A stretch of 64,000 bases of DNA from NCBI RefSeq assembly GCF_026898155.1, contig NZ_CP114029.1, forward strand, positions 2,956,001 to 3,020,000, given 5' to 3'. The notes beneath the pieces were generated by a model. That model searched no databases. It had not been told where the DNA came from and saw nothing but the letters and a program-made list of their open reading frames with translations. Made by a program: the position numbers and the translations under genes. This stretch comes from Jiella pelagia (lineage in GTDB: Bacteria; Pseudomonadota; Alphaproteobacteria; Rhizobiales; Rhizobiaceae). Shown in pieces: positions 18,008 to 26,660 of the stretch (positions are counted from its first letter, which is position 1; every line of letters starts with the position of its first letter).

Positions 18008-19747
18008 TCAAATGCCGCCTCCCGAGTCGACGACGGTCGGGTCGAGCCTTTTCTCCTCCGGCAGGCGGTCGGCGCCGAAGGCGACGGCGAGGAACGGCCG
18101 CAGCACGAAGTCGAGGATCGCCAGCACCGGCACCAGAAGGAGCGGCATCTGGAAGATCAGTGCCAGAAGACCGACGAGGACGGAGCCGGCGATCCGTGCC
18201 CGGATCTTCGCCTGGCGATGCTTCTCGTCGCCGCGCGCGGCCTCGCCGAGCCAGAGGTCCGCCACACGGGCAAGGCCTGTGCGGGGCTCGGCCGAGCCCT
18301 CCGTCTTAGCGGCCTCTGCTTCGCCGATGCTGCGCACGACGCCGAGTGCCACCGTCTCGTTGCTGACCGGATCGATGAGGATGAAGGCGCCGAGATCGCG
18401 GTTCTCGCCATAGGGCAGCGCGACGACCGGCCGCTCCGCCGTCAGCGTCACCCGGCCGATCTCGTTCATCGACAGCGCGTCGGCGGGCTTCGCCTCGTAG
18501 GAATGGATGTCGATGGCGGCATCGAGGGTGGTCAGCGTCGCTGGCGTCTGGGCGCTGGCGATCTTGAGGATGAGCCGTCCGCCCTGGATCAGCGGCCGGT
18601 TGGCCATCCAGAGCAGGTCGCCCGAAAAGCTCCGCGAGACGCCCGCCGCGGCCGCCTCGGACACCAAAACGTCGCCGCGCGAGACATCGATCTCGTCGGC
18701 AAGCGTGACCGTCACCGCCTCGCCGGCCTCGGCGCTGTCCACTTCGCCGTCCGGGCCATGGACGCCCTTGACCCGGCTCCGGCCACCCGAGGGCAACGCG
18801 ACGATGGCGTCGCCCTTCGTCACCTTGCCGCCGACGATCGAGCCGGAAAAGCCGCGGAAGTCGAGATTGGGCCGGTTGACCCACTGCACCGGCAGCCGGA
18901 ACGGCTCGGCGCCGGCGTCGAAGGTCTCCGGCTCGACGGTTTCGAGGCGCTCGAGCAGCGTCTCGCCGCGATACCAGGGCGTCTTCGGCGAATGCGTGAC
19001 GATGTTGTCACCGGCCTTGGCCGAGACCGGGATGAAGGTGACGTCGGTGAAGCCGAGCGCCGGCAGGATCGCCTCGTAGCCGCGCTTGATCTCCTCGAAA
19101 CGCTCTTGGCTATAGTCGACGAGGTCCATCTTGTTGATCGCGACGATCACCGACTTGATGCCGACCAGCGAGGTGATGAAGGAGTGCCGCCGGGTCTGGG
19201 GCAAAATACCCTTGCGCGCGTCGACGAGGATCACCGCGAGTTCGGCCTGGGAGGCGCCGGTCGCCATGTTGCGGGTGTACTGCTCGTGGCCAGGCGTGTC
19301 GGCGATAATGAATGCGCGGTTGCCGGTCGAGAAGTAGCGATAGGCGACGTCGATGGTGATGCCCTGCTCGCGCTCGGCCGAAAGCCCGTCGACGAGGAGC
19401 GCGAAGTCGAGATCCTCGCCGGTGGTGCCGAACTTCTTCGAATCGCGCTTCAGCGCGTCCATCTGGTCGTCGAAGACGGAGTTGGTCTCGAACAAGAGGC
19501 GGCCGATCAGCGTCGACTTGCCGTCGTCGACGGAGCCGCAGGTGATGAAGCGCAGGAGCGAGGCGGCAGGGGAGACGAGGGGCTGCATCGCGCCTTGCGG
19601 ATCGACCACCGCGCCGTCGGAGACCGGATCAGCCCCCGTGTCGGGCGCCGGGCCGGCAAAAGTCTCGTCTTCGAGGGCTGCGGGGGCCGAGCGTTGGGCG
19701 AGGTCGGCCTCGTCGGGAAGGCGGCGGGCCTGGGTCGGGCTGGTCAT
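18008..19747 (-). CDS. cysN: sulfate adenylyltransferase large subunit with N- and C-terminal extensions
   Basis: A 579-residue GTPase subunit of ATP sulfurylase with the same core motifs as CysNC ([29 protein letters not shown]) but no APS kinase domain. About 65 low-complexity Ala/Pro/Asp residues precede the GTPase. At the C terminus, after a basic stretch ([16 protein letters not shown]), two hydrophobic segments (around [18 protein letters not shown] and [15 protein letters not shown]) end in a soluble tail. This resembles a DUF2061-type membrane module, so the enzyme may be membrane-attached. The start overlaps the cysD2 stop. It makes APS for the APS reductase encoded upstream. Confidence 0.93.
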   Translation of the reverse strand: MTSPTQARRLPDEADLAQRSAPAALEDETFAGPAPDTGADPVSDGAVVDPQGAMQPLVSPAASLLRFITCGSVDDGKSTLIGRLLFETNSVFDDQMDALKRDSKKFGTTGEDLDFALLVDGLSAEREQGITIDVAYRYFSTGNRAFIIADTPGHEQYTRNMATGASQAELAVILVDARKGILPQTRRHSFITSLVGIKSVIVAINKMDLVDYSQERFEEIKRGYEAILPALGFTDVTFIPVSAKAGDNIVTHSPKTPWYRGETLLERLETVEPETFDAGAEPFRLPVQWVNRPNLDFRGFSGSIVGGKVTKGDAIVALPSGGRSRVKGVHGPDGEVDSAEAGEAVTVTLADEIDVSRGDVLVSEAAAAGVSRSFSGDLLWMANRPLIQGGRLILKIASAQTPATLTTLDAAIDIHSYEAKPADALSMNEIGRVTLTAERPVVALPYGENRDLGAFILIDPVSNETVALGVVRSIGEAEAAKTEGSAEPRTGLARVADLWLGEAARGDEKHRQAKIRARIAGSVLVGLLALIFQMPLLLVPVLAILDFVLRPFLAVAFGADRLPEEKRLDPTVVDSGGGI

Positions 19748-20650
19748 CAGAAATAGCCTTCCTGCTTCTTCTCTTCCATCGAGGCGCCGGAATCCTGGTC
19801 GATGACCCGCCCCTGGCGCTCCGAAACGCGCGAGCCGCGCATTTCGGCGATGACGTCGTCGAGATTTGCCGCGGAGGATTCCACCGCTCCCGTCAGCGGG
19901 TAGCAGCCGAGGGTGCGAAAGCGGACCATCATCGTCTCGACGCTCTCGCCGGGCTTCAGCTCCATGCGCTCGTCGTCCTTCATGATCAGCGCGCCGTCGC
20001 GCTTCACGATCGGGCGCGGCGCGGCGAAATAGAGCGGCACGACGGGGATGTTCTCGATGGCGATGTAGTCCCAGACGTCCTGCTCGGTCCAGTTGGACAG
20101 CGGGAAGACGCGGAAGCTCTCGCCCTTCTTCTTGCGGGTGTTGAACAGGCGCCAGGGCTCCGGCCGCTGGTTCTTGGCGTCCCACCGATGTTCCGGGGTG
20201 CGCAGCGAGAACACCCGCTCCTTGGCGCGGCTCTTCTCCTCGTCGCGACGGGCGCCGCCGAAGGCCATGTCGAACTTGTACTTGTCGAGCGCCTGCTTCA
20301 GCGCCTCGGTCTTCATCACGTCGGTGTGGACGCGCGATCCGGACGCGAACGGGTTGATCCCGGCCCTGACGCCCTCCTGGTTGGTATGGACGATCAGGTC
20401 GACGCCGAGGCTCCTTCGCCCGGCGGTCGCGAAACTCGATCATCTCCCGGAACTTCCAGGTCGTGTCGACATGCAGCAGCGGGAAGGGCGGTTTGCCCGG
20501 CTTGAAGGCCTTCATGGCGAGATGCAGCATCACCGCCGAGTCCTTGCCGATCGAATAGAGCATCACCGGATTCTCGGCGCTCGCCGCCGCCTCGCGGATG
20601 ATGAAGATGGACTCGGCTTCGAGCCGCTGCAGATGGGTCATGTGCTTCAT
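19747..20650 (-). CDS. cysD: sulfate adenylyltransferase small subunit, second copy, frame broken once
   Basis: The second ATP sulfurylase catalytic subunit, 300 residues after correction. The PP-loop [27 protein letters not shown] and the C-terminal [11 protein letters not shown] are present. The frame breaks at GAGGCTC (20407-20413), where GAGCTC restores the reading through [19 protein letters not shown]. The ATG at 20650 is chosen because family similarity begins just after it ([11 protein letters not shown]). It is paired with cysN2 by a TGATG overlap and is transcribed in the same direction as cysH-cysI, from which a 690-base repeat-rich gap separates it. Confidence 0.92.
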
Positions 20651-20754
20651 GGTCGAAGCCTTCGTGTTTGCGCGGGAGGGGCCGTTCCGATGCGGGAAAC
20701 GACGGCCTTCCAACCGGACGCGGCGTCAACGGGGGTTGGCGCCAAGATTGATGT

Positions 20755-20990
20755 CGTCATCCTCGGGCCTGTCCCGAGGATCTACTGCCGGAGGCGGATA
20801 TCCGCGATCTCGGCGACTGATACCGTCGGCCCCGGTCTTTGACCGGCGCCAATGGGTCTACGCTCAATCGCCGCGCGGGCTTGATACCAACAGCCCGGGA
20901 GTCATTCTCCAGGGCTGTTGGTATGAGCTATTCCAGCAACGCCACTTCCGGACGCTGCAGGAGATCCTCGGGACAAGCCCGAGGATGACG
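20755..20990. repeat. inverted pair of a 29-base intergenic repeat
   Basis: The unit at 20755-20783 (CGTCATCCTCGGGCCTGTCC, then CGAGGATCT) recurs inverted at 20962-20990 with two mismatches. Each copy is itself nearly palindromic around its centre. The pair brackets the hairpin at 20884-20924. Units of this type are common between genes in alphaproteobacteria. Confidence 0.65.
20884..20924. repeat. long perfect-arm hairpin between repeat units
   Basis: Thirteen-base perfect arms (ATACCAACAGCCC/GGGCTGTTGGTAT) continue inwards, after one G-A mismatch, into a GGAG/CTCC stem with a five-base loop. A structure this good could stop or protect transcripts. It lies between cysH and cysD2. Confidence 0.65.
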
Positions 20991-21083
20991 CCGAGGAGCG
21001 GCCGGCGCTCATCCCACTGTGCCGGCGACCCACAGCGGCGCCGCCGTCTTCGCCAGCGTCTGTCCGCGATCTTTCCGCATTCT

Positions 21084-21214
21084 TCATCCCGGACTTGACC
21101 CGGGATCCACTCCAAATTTTCCAAACCGCCGAGACCGATCAGATTCTGATCACATTCTGAACCGGACAGCTGCGTCGCCGCAGAGGCATGGATCCCGGGT
21201 CAAGCCCGGGATGA
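21084..21214. repeat. inverted pair of a 26-base intergenic repeat
   Basis: The unit at 21084-21109 (TCATCCCGGACTTGACCCGG, then GATCCA) recurs inverted at 21189-21214 with one difference, enclosing about 80 bases. The motif built on GGATCCCGGGTCAAGCCCGGG is, from memory, one of the most frequent intergenic repeats in alphaproteobacterial genomes. Confidence 0.7.
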
Positions 21215-21336
21215 CGAAGCGGGGAGGTTTGCCGCCCCCTCGTGCCAAGCCGAACAGAACGTCCTTTGCGTTGACGAAGATATTCTGCCTGCTTCCCGGA
21301 GGATGTGGCAACGGACCACCCGAGAAGGTGGCCCCT

Positions 21337-22089
21337 TCAGATCCCCGCGCCTTCCGCCACCGTCGTGCGATCCGGCACGTGCAGGCCGCATTCGCGCTTG
21401 GTATCGTCTTCCCACCACCAGCGGCCGGCGCGCTCCGGCTCGCCGGGCTGGAGCGCCCGGGTGCACGGGGCGCAGCCGATGGACAGGAAGCCCTTGGCAT
21501 GCAGCGCGTTGATCGGCACGCCGTGGTCGTCGTTGAAATGGGCGATTCTTTCGCGCGCGAGGTCGAGCAGCGGATTGACCTTGATCAGCTTCTTCTGGGT
21601 CTCGTAGCTGGCAAACGCCATGCCGAGGCGGTTCTGCGACTGGTCGCCGCGCAGGCCCGTGACCCAGGCGCTCGCGCCCTCCAGCGCCCGGCCGAGCGGC
21701 TCGATCTTGCGGACGCCGCAGCAGTTCAGCCGGAACTCCTTGGCATAGTAAAAGCCGTCGATGCCCTGTTCCTCGATGAGGTTTTCCAGCGCCTCGGCCT
21801 GCGGATACTTGGCGTGGATGCGCTTGCCGTATTTCTCCTCGGTCTCCCGCCAGACATCGTAGGTCTCGGGAAAAAGCCGGCCGGTGTCGAGGGTGACGAC
21901 GTCGATCTTGATGTTGTTGGCGAAGATCAGATGGGTGAGCATCTGGTCTTCGAGCCCGAGGCTGGTGGTGAAGACGATGCGGCCCTTCACTTTGTCGCGC
22001 AGGGTCTGGAGACGCTCGAGCGGCGACAGGACGGCGAATTCGGCGTCCAGCGTTTCGGCGAGGAGGTTCGGATCCTGGATCATGGTCAT
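21337..22089 (-). CDS. cysH: assimilatory APS reductase (thioredoxin-dependent, iron-sulfur type)
   Basis: Reduces adenylyl sulfate to sulfite. The 250-residue protein has the CC...CxxC cysteine set (LNCCGVRKIEPL and SIGCAPCTRAL) that ligates the [4Fe-4S] cluster of APS-preferring enzymes; PAPS-specific CysH proteins lack it. The catalytic ECGLH near the C terminus is also present. The start at 22089 overlaps the DUF934 stop (ATGA). This makes the neighbouring cysD2-cysN2 pair, which lacks APS kinase, the natural APS source. Confidence 0.94.
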   Translation of the reverse strand: MTMIQDPNLLAETLDAEFAVLSPLERLQTLRDKVKGRIVFTTSLGLEDQMLTHLIFANNIKIDVVTLDTGRLFPETYDVWRETEEKYGKRIHAKYPQAEALENLIEEQGIDGFYYAKEFRLNCCGVRKIEPLGRALEGASAWVTGLRGDQSQNRLGMAFASYETQKKLIKVNPLLDLARERIAHFNDDHGVPINALHAKGFLSIGCAPCTRALQPGEPERAGRWWWEDDTKRECGLHVPDRTTVAEGAGI

Positions 22090-22595
22090 GCCCCTTTGCG
22101 TGCTGCGAGGCGTTTTTGAAGGATGCTCGGGCCGCGCCCGTATCCGCTCTGGTAGTGCTCGGTCATCGTGTCCTTGGCGGCCAGCCACTGCTGCACCGGC
22201 TGGCGGTTCGCCATGGTCTCCGGCAGCTCCACCTCGGTGAAGCCGCAGGCAAGCGCATCGGCGAACTCGTCGGCAATCAGCGGGCCGGAGGCGCGCAGCG
22301 TTCCCGAAAAGCCCTCGCGAGCGATCTTCTTCGCCAGGGAGAAGCCGCGGCCGTCGGCAAAGGCCGGGAACTCGATGGCGACCAGCGCGATCTTGCCCAG
22401 TTGCGGCTTCACATCCTCGATCGGCGTCGATCCGGGGAGGGAGACGCCGAACTCGGCGCCCGGCCGGGCCTTGGCGAATTCATCGGCGATCGCCAGCGGA
22501 ATCAGCACCGGGCCGTCCACGGCGAGCGCCGCATCGATCGTGTCGGCGCGGGTGAAGCGATCCTCGACCGCGCCGTCTTCTCTGATCAGCGTCAT
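22086..22595 (-). CDS. DUF934 family protein of the sulfite reduction operon
   Basis: A 169-residue DUF934 protein. The family occurs almost only beside cysI and cysH and is thought to support electron delivery to sulfite reductase, but no reaction has been demonstrated that I know of. It overlaps both neighbours: cysI upstream (TAATG) and cysH downstream (ATGA). Tight coupling of this kind implies a shared role with CysI and CysH. Confidence 0.88.
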   Translation of the reverse strand: MTLIREDGAVEDRFTRADTIDAALAVDGPVLIPLAIADEFAKARPGAEFGVSLPGSTPIEDVKPQLGKIALVAIEFPAFADGRGFSLAKKIAREGFSGTLRASGPLIADEFADALACGFTEVELPETMANRQPVQQWLAAKDTMTEHYQSGYGRGPSILQKRLAARKGA

Positions 22596-24283
22596 TATTC
22601 CGCCGCCTCGCTCTCGACCGCCCGGCTTTCGATGAAGGCCGTGAAGCCGGTCTTGAAGGGCTCAGGCCCGGTGCGCCGGACCGTCTCGATGAAGCTCTCG
22701 CTCCCCTGCTTTTCGGCCAGATAGGTCTCGACGATCGCCTCGATCGCAGCCGGCACGTCCTCGGCGTCGATACCGGGGCCGAGACGTTCACCCAGAGCGG
22801 CATGCTCCGTCGCGTCGCCGCCGACGGTTATCTGGTAGTTTTCGCGGCCGCCCTTTTCGAGGCCGAGAATGCCGATCGCGCCGACATGGTGGTGGCCGCA
22901 GGCATTGATGCAGCCGGAGATCTTGATCGGCAGCTCGCCGATCGCCTTCTGGCGCTCCTGATCGGCGAAGGTCTTGGCGATCGCCTGGGCGATCGGGATC
23001 GACTTCGCCGTTGCAAGCGCACAGTAGTCGAGGCCCGGGCAGGCGATGATGTCGGTGATCAGCCCGGCATTGGCCGAGGCGAGACCCGCCGCCTTCAGGG
23101 CCGCATGCACGGCCGGGAGGTCATCCTTCTTCACATGCGGCAGAACGAGGTTCTGCGAGTGGGTGACGCGGAACTCGTCGAAGGAGTATTTCTCGGCGAT
23201 GTCGGCGAAGGCGCGCATCTGGTCGGCGCTCATGTCGCCGGGCACCGCACCGATTTCCTTCAGCGCGATGGTCAGCGCGATGTAGCCCGGCTGCTTGTGC
23301 TCGAAGGAATTCTGTTCGACGAAGCGGTCGAGTTCCGGATCGATCGCCCGCGCCTGATCCAGCACCTGCGAGACGTCCGGCAGGGCCTCGTAGGTCGGGG
23401 CCGCAAAATAGGCGGCGATCCGCTCAACCTCTTCCTCCGGGGCGTTGATCGTCGGCCCGTCGAGCTTGGCATACTCCTCCTCGACCCGGGCGCGGAATTC
23501 CTCCTCGCCGGTCTCGTGGACGAGGATCTTCACCCTGGCCTTGAACTTGTTGTCGCGCCGGCCTTCGGAATTGTAGACCCGCATGACGGCTTCGAGATAG
23601 GCGAGCAGCTCGTCCTTCGGCAGGAACTCGCGCACCACCTTGCCGATCATCGGGGTGCGGCCGAGGCCGCCGCCGACGATGACCTCGTAGCCGACCGCGC
23701 CCTGATCATTGCGCTTCAGCTTCAGACCGATGTCGTGGACCATGATCGCCGCGCGGTCGTGCTCGGCGCCGGTCACGGCGATCTTAAACTTCCTCGGCAG
23801 CCAGACGAATTCCGGGTGGAGGCTCGACCACTGGCGGATCAGCTCGGCCGTCGGCCGCGGGTCCTCGACCTCGTCCCTGGCGACGCCGGCAAACTGGTCG
23901 GAGGTGACGTTGCGGATGCAGTTGCCTGAGGTCTGGATGCAGTGCATCTCGACGTCGGCGAGGAGTTCGAGGATGGTCGGCACGTCCTTCAGCTTCGGCC
24001 AGTTGAACTGCAGGTTCTGGCGCGTGGTGAAGTGGCCGTAGCCCTTGTCGTAGGTCTCGGCGATATGGGCGAGCATGCGCAACTGCGCGGAATTGAGCGT
24101 GCCGTAGGGCACGGCGATGCGCAGCATGTAGGCGTGGAGCTGGAGATAGAGGCCGTTCTTCAGGCGCAGCGGCTTGAACTCGTCCTCCGACAGCGAGCCG
24201 TCCAGCCGCCGTTCCACCTGGCCGCGGAACTGGGCGACGCGTTCGCGCACGAAGCGCTCGTCGAATTCGTCGTAGCGGTACAT
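22595..24283 (-). CDS. cysI: assimilatory sulfite reductase hemoprotein
   Basis: Six-electron reduction of sulfite to sulfide using siroheme and a [4Fe-4S] cluster. The 562-residue protein has the two-repeat nitrite/sulfite reductase fold. The N-terminal half carries GHFTTRQNLQFNW and QTSGNCIRN. The cluster ligands are visible near the C terminus as CPGLDYC (CX5C) and GCINACGHHHVG (CX3C). A nitrite reductase role is possible for the family, but the neighbours cysH, DUF934 and DUF2849 point to sulfite. It is coupled to DUF934 by a four-base overlap. Confidence 0.93.
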   Translation of the reverse strand: MYRYDEFDERFVRERVAQFRGQVERRLDGSLSEDEFKPLRLKNGLYLQLHAYMLRIAVPYGTLNSAQLRMLAHIAETYDKGYGHFTTRQNLQFNWPKLKDVPTILELLADVEMHCIQTSGNCIRNVTSDQFAGVARDEVEDPRPTAELIRQWSSLHPEFVWLPRKFKIAVTGAEHDRAAIMVHDIGLKLKRNDQGAVGYEVIVGGGLGRTPMIGKVVREFLPKDELLAYLEAVMRVYNSEGRRDNKFKARVKILVHETGEEEFRARVEEEYAKLDGPTINAPEEEVERIAAYFAAPTYEALPDVSQVLDQARAIDPELDRFVEQNSFEHKQPGYIALTIALKEIGAVPGDMSADQMRAFADIAEKYSFDEFRVTHSQNLVLPHVKKDDLPAVHAALKAAGLASANAGLITDIIACPGLDYCALATAKSIPIAQAIAKTFADQERQKAIGELPIKISGCINACGHHHVGAIGILGLEKGGRENYQITVGGDATEHAALGERLGPGIDAEDVPAAIEAIVETYLAEKQGSESFIETVRRTGPEPFKTGFTAFIESRAVESEAAE

Positions 24284-24349
24284 TCAAGCGTCCTTTGTCG
24301 TCTGTCTCGCCGCGCGGGCCGGCGCCACGAGGTGGCGCAATATCGGATT

Positions 24350-24700
24350 TCAGCGAAGCGGCGGAAACTCGGCCTGCTTGCCCATGTCGGGATGGATCGA
24401 CGGGCCCTTCTGGCGCATCACGTCGCGGAAGTGCTTGGCGACCGGCAGTCCGCCGTCGGTCAGGTCGACGGGAACGAGATAGGGGTCGATCACCAGATTG
24501 GCGGCCGCAGCGGCCTTGCCCTCGGCTTCCATGGCGGCGGCCGTCTCGGCGTCATGAGCGATTTTCGCCGCTGAGGGATCGCGGGTCCAGCCTGCATCTG
24601 TCTTGAAGACGGTGTCGCCCTCGAGAAGGTGGCTCGCCATCAGGATCGCCGGCAGCTTCTCGCCGCGCACCTTCGATCCTGCCCGGTGATCCTTTGCCAT
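24350..24700 (-). CDS. DUF2849 domain protein upstream of cysI
   Basis: A 116-residue protein of the DUF2849 family, which in alphaproteobacteria is regularly the small gene before the sulfite reductase gene. It contains the conserved LPAILMASHLLEGDTVF stretch and a C-terminal segment ending in GKQAEFPPLR. The ATG at 24700 is preferred to a longer frame from 24748 because family similarity starts near it. Function unknown; its position as first gene of the operon is the best clue. The siroheme synthase gene often found next to it is absent here. Confidence 0.85.
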   Translation of the reverse strand: MAKDHRAGSKVRGEKLPAILMASHLLEGDTVFKTDAGWTRDPSAAKIAHDAETAAAMEAEGKAAAAANLVIDPYLVPVDLTDGGLPVAKHFRDVMRQKGPSIHPDMGKQAEFPPLR

Positions 24701-25377
24701 CACGCGTCTCCAGTCTGGTGTTCGAGGCCGCCGGTTGCGCCGCCACATCGCCTCTAGATGCTGGCCGTCTCGCCCATCGAGCCGTCAGCCGACCCAGTCA
24801 AGGCGAGCCCGTCTGGCCGTACCAAGTCTAGTGTCGTTCTAGATAGGCCGGATCGACCGGGCGATCACCGTCAGCGATTGCCTTGTCGGGCGGCAGAGGG
24901 AAACAAATTTGCCGGCGGACCGGGATGCGGGGAAGATTCGTGCGGGGAGGTGGAGCAGGCCATCATGCTGTCGAAACCAGGGCAGCGAAGCCAGGCGGTG
25001 TCTGTGGGATTCACACCAGCCTCAGCGGAATGTGAGCGCTGAATATGGGAAATCTTTGCCTGCCCCACCTGGTCGCGGCGATGGTTTTCACCTACGGCGG
25101 GTGATGGCAGTGGGCGACGGCCGACCATCTCTGCAGCACGCGCATGATCGCGGGCGAAGCCCGGATCTCCTTCCGGCCGTTCGTCGGAACAGGTCGCGGT
25201 TAGTCTCATCAAGGGGGGCAGGCCGCAGCCAACGAGCCGCAATCACCGCTGCGACAGGACATGCTGAGCCGGGGCGATGGCACCGCAAGGCATCGGCGCT
25301 TGCTCGGTCAATTGCCGAGCGTTCCGGCTCGCGGCAGCTTCGACGCAGGATCGTGCTGGTGCAGATATGCGCGTTTA
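24701..25377. other. 677-base region upstream of the sulfite reduction operon
   Basis: No convincing gene. Next to the operon start are two CTAG tetramers exactly 11 bases apart (24828 and 24839), and a third at 24754. Further away, two short stem-loops stand in tandem: GGTGT/ACACC at 24997-25017 and TCAGCG/CGCTGA at 25022-25042. I recognise no known riboswitch in it. Confidence 0.4.
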
Positions 25378-25602
25378 TCAGGTGCGGCCGCGCTTGATCC
25401 GCTTTTTCGGCTCGCGTTTCGCAGGCGCAGGAGCAGGAGTTTCATCCGCCTCCTGCGCGATCCGCAGGGCCTTCAGCCGCGCCGATTTCTCGCGCGTCGC
25501 GTCGGATTCCTGCTGGATGAGGGTCATTGCCGACCCTTTTTCATGGCGATCCGCCGGCGCACCGAACACCCGTTCGGCTCGTGCCAGGACTTTTTCGTTC
25601 AT
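25378..25602 (-). CDS. small hypothetical basic protein
   Basis: A 74-residue hydrophilic protein with no recognised domain. The N-terminal half is mixed charge (MNEKVLARAERVFGAPADRH) and the C terminus is a Pro/Ala stretch ending in a strongly basic tail (KREPKKRIKRGRT). Such tails often bind nucleic acid, but this is a guess. It stands alone on the minus strand downstream of cspA. Confidence 0.5.
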   Translation of the reverse strand: MNEKVLARAERVFGAPADRHEKGSAMTLIQQESDATREKSARLKALRIAQEADETPAPAPAKREPKKRIKRGRT

Positions 25603-25737
25603 GATCGTCTCGCTTTCTCGTGAGCCGGCCGCAACGGTGAATATAGGGCGTCAGGTGGCATCCGAACAGCGGCGCACTTTCGCGGGTATTCACGCTTGCC
25701 GGGGCGCCGCATCGGACGCGCGGGCTGGGCGGCAGGC

Positions 25738-25769
25738 AATAAAAAAAGGCCGGGCGAACCCGACCTTCC
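25738..25769 (-). terminator. Rho-independent terminator of cspA
   Basis: On the minus strand the sequence reads AAGGTCGGG, a TTCG loop, CCCGGCCTT and then a run of T residues. The stem has one G-T wobble. This is the clearest intrinsic terminator in the window. It lies about 57 bases past the cspA stop codon. Confidence 0.9.
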
Positions 25770-25825
25770 TCATCGCTCTCAGGCGCTGCCAGTACATCCG
25801 TGGTCAGCGCGTCGGAGCAAGTTTC

Positions 25826-26035
25826 TTAGACAGCCTGCAGGTTGTCGGCCGACGAACGGCCGGTGCGGCGGTCGGTGACGACTTCGAACTGCAGCTTCTG
25901 GCCTTCGACGATGGTGCCGAGGCCGGCGCGCTCAACGGCAGTGGCGTGGACGAAAACGTCCGTAGCGCCGCCTTCCGGAGCAATGAAGCCGAAGCCTTTT
26001 TGAGTATTGAAAAACTTAACGGTTCCGACAGGCAT
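25826..26035 (-). CDS. cspA: cold shock domain protein
   Basis: A 69-residue single cold-shock-domain RNA/DNA chaperone. RNP1 (KGFGFIAPE) and RNP2 (VFVHAT) are present in the usual order. The ATG at 26035 has an AAGGAG ribosome site and gives the typical N terminus MPVGTVKFFN. The gene is monocistronic, with a strong terminator downstream. The long upstream gap would allow the structured 5' leader common in cold-shock mRNAs. The gene symbol is generic, since bacteria carry several paralogues. Confidence 0.95.
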   Translation of the reverse strand: MPVGTVKFFNTQKGFGFIAPEGGATDVFVHATAVERAGLGTIVEGQKLQFEVVTDRRTGRSSADNLQAV

Positions 26036-26660
26036 GACGATCTCCTTCGTATCGACATAGTGGTGTGGAGTGGACCGAGTGCCCATTCCTTGGCTTTTCG
26101 ATTTTGAAGAGAAGATCAGTCGGTGCGCCTCTGTCCGATAGGGGTGTCTGAGACACCTGATGCCGAAGCGGCTGGCGCGGAACCGAAATTTTACAAGCAA
26201 GATCGATGGGTTGAATATGCCCTTGGATTGTGTCCGGCGCAAGGCAGGGCGGTAGCTTTATTTTTAAAGGCCGGTGCGCCTCGGCTTCGAGGGTACTCTC
26301 AGCGCCTTGGAAATGAGAAAGCCTCGCCGCTCGATGCTGAGGTTCGTTTCGCACCTGATGAATCCCTGGGCCATCTTCTGACTGTCCGGATGGCGAATGC
26401 GCTTGCAAGGACCGCTGTGGGCGGCTTGCTCCTTATGATGTCCATTTCGAAGCACTCCGCTTCCACGAGACGGCGCGGCCACCCGGCGACGCTTCTAGCG
26501 CGAGGATCTCTCGGCCGGTCGATTTGCCCTCGAGGCAGGAGCGGGTCACTATGGTGCCGGGCATCGGACGAGATGCTTCGATCCAGGCGACCTCGAGTGC
26601 GAGTTCGATCGGCGGCTGGTCGTCGGGATGCCCGGAACAGTTTCTTGGGAGGAAAGCAGC
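26036..26660. promoter_or_regulatory. divergent control region between cspA and the binding-protein gene
   Basis: A 625-base gap between divergent genes. A near-perfect operator-like palindrome (GGTGTCT, G, AGACACC) lies at 26143-26157, about 110 bases before the cspA start codon. No conserved reading frame was seen. Promoters for both genes should lie here. Confidence 0.45.

Larger units (their letters stand above)
20651..21336. other. repeat-rich gap between cysH and cysD2
   Basis: About 690 bases without a recognisable gene, containing three different palindromic elements, listed separately. The flanking genes are co-oriented, so the repeats lie inside, or split, an assimilatory operon. 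Confidence 0.6.

Noticed and set aside
23819-23825. GAGGCTC inside cysI as a further expanded site
   Set aside because: The frame is intact across it (Ser-Leu in WSSLHPEF on the minus strand), so it is a natural heptamer.
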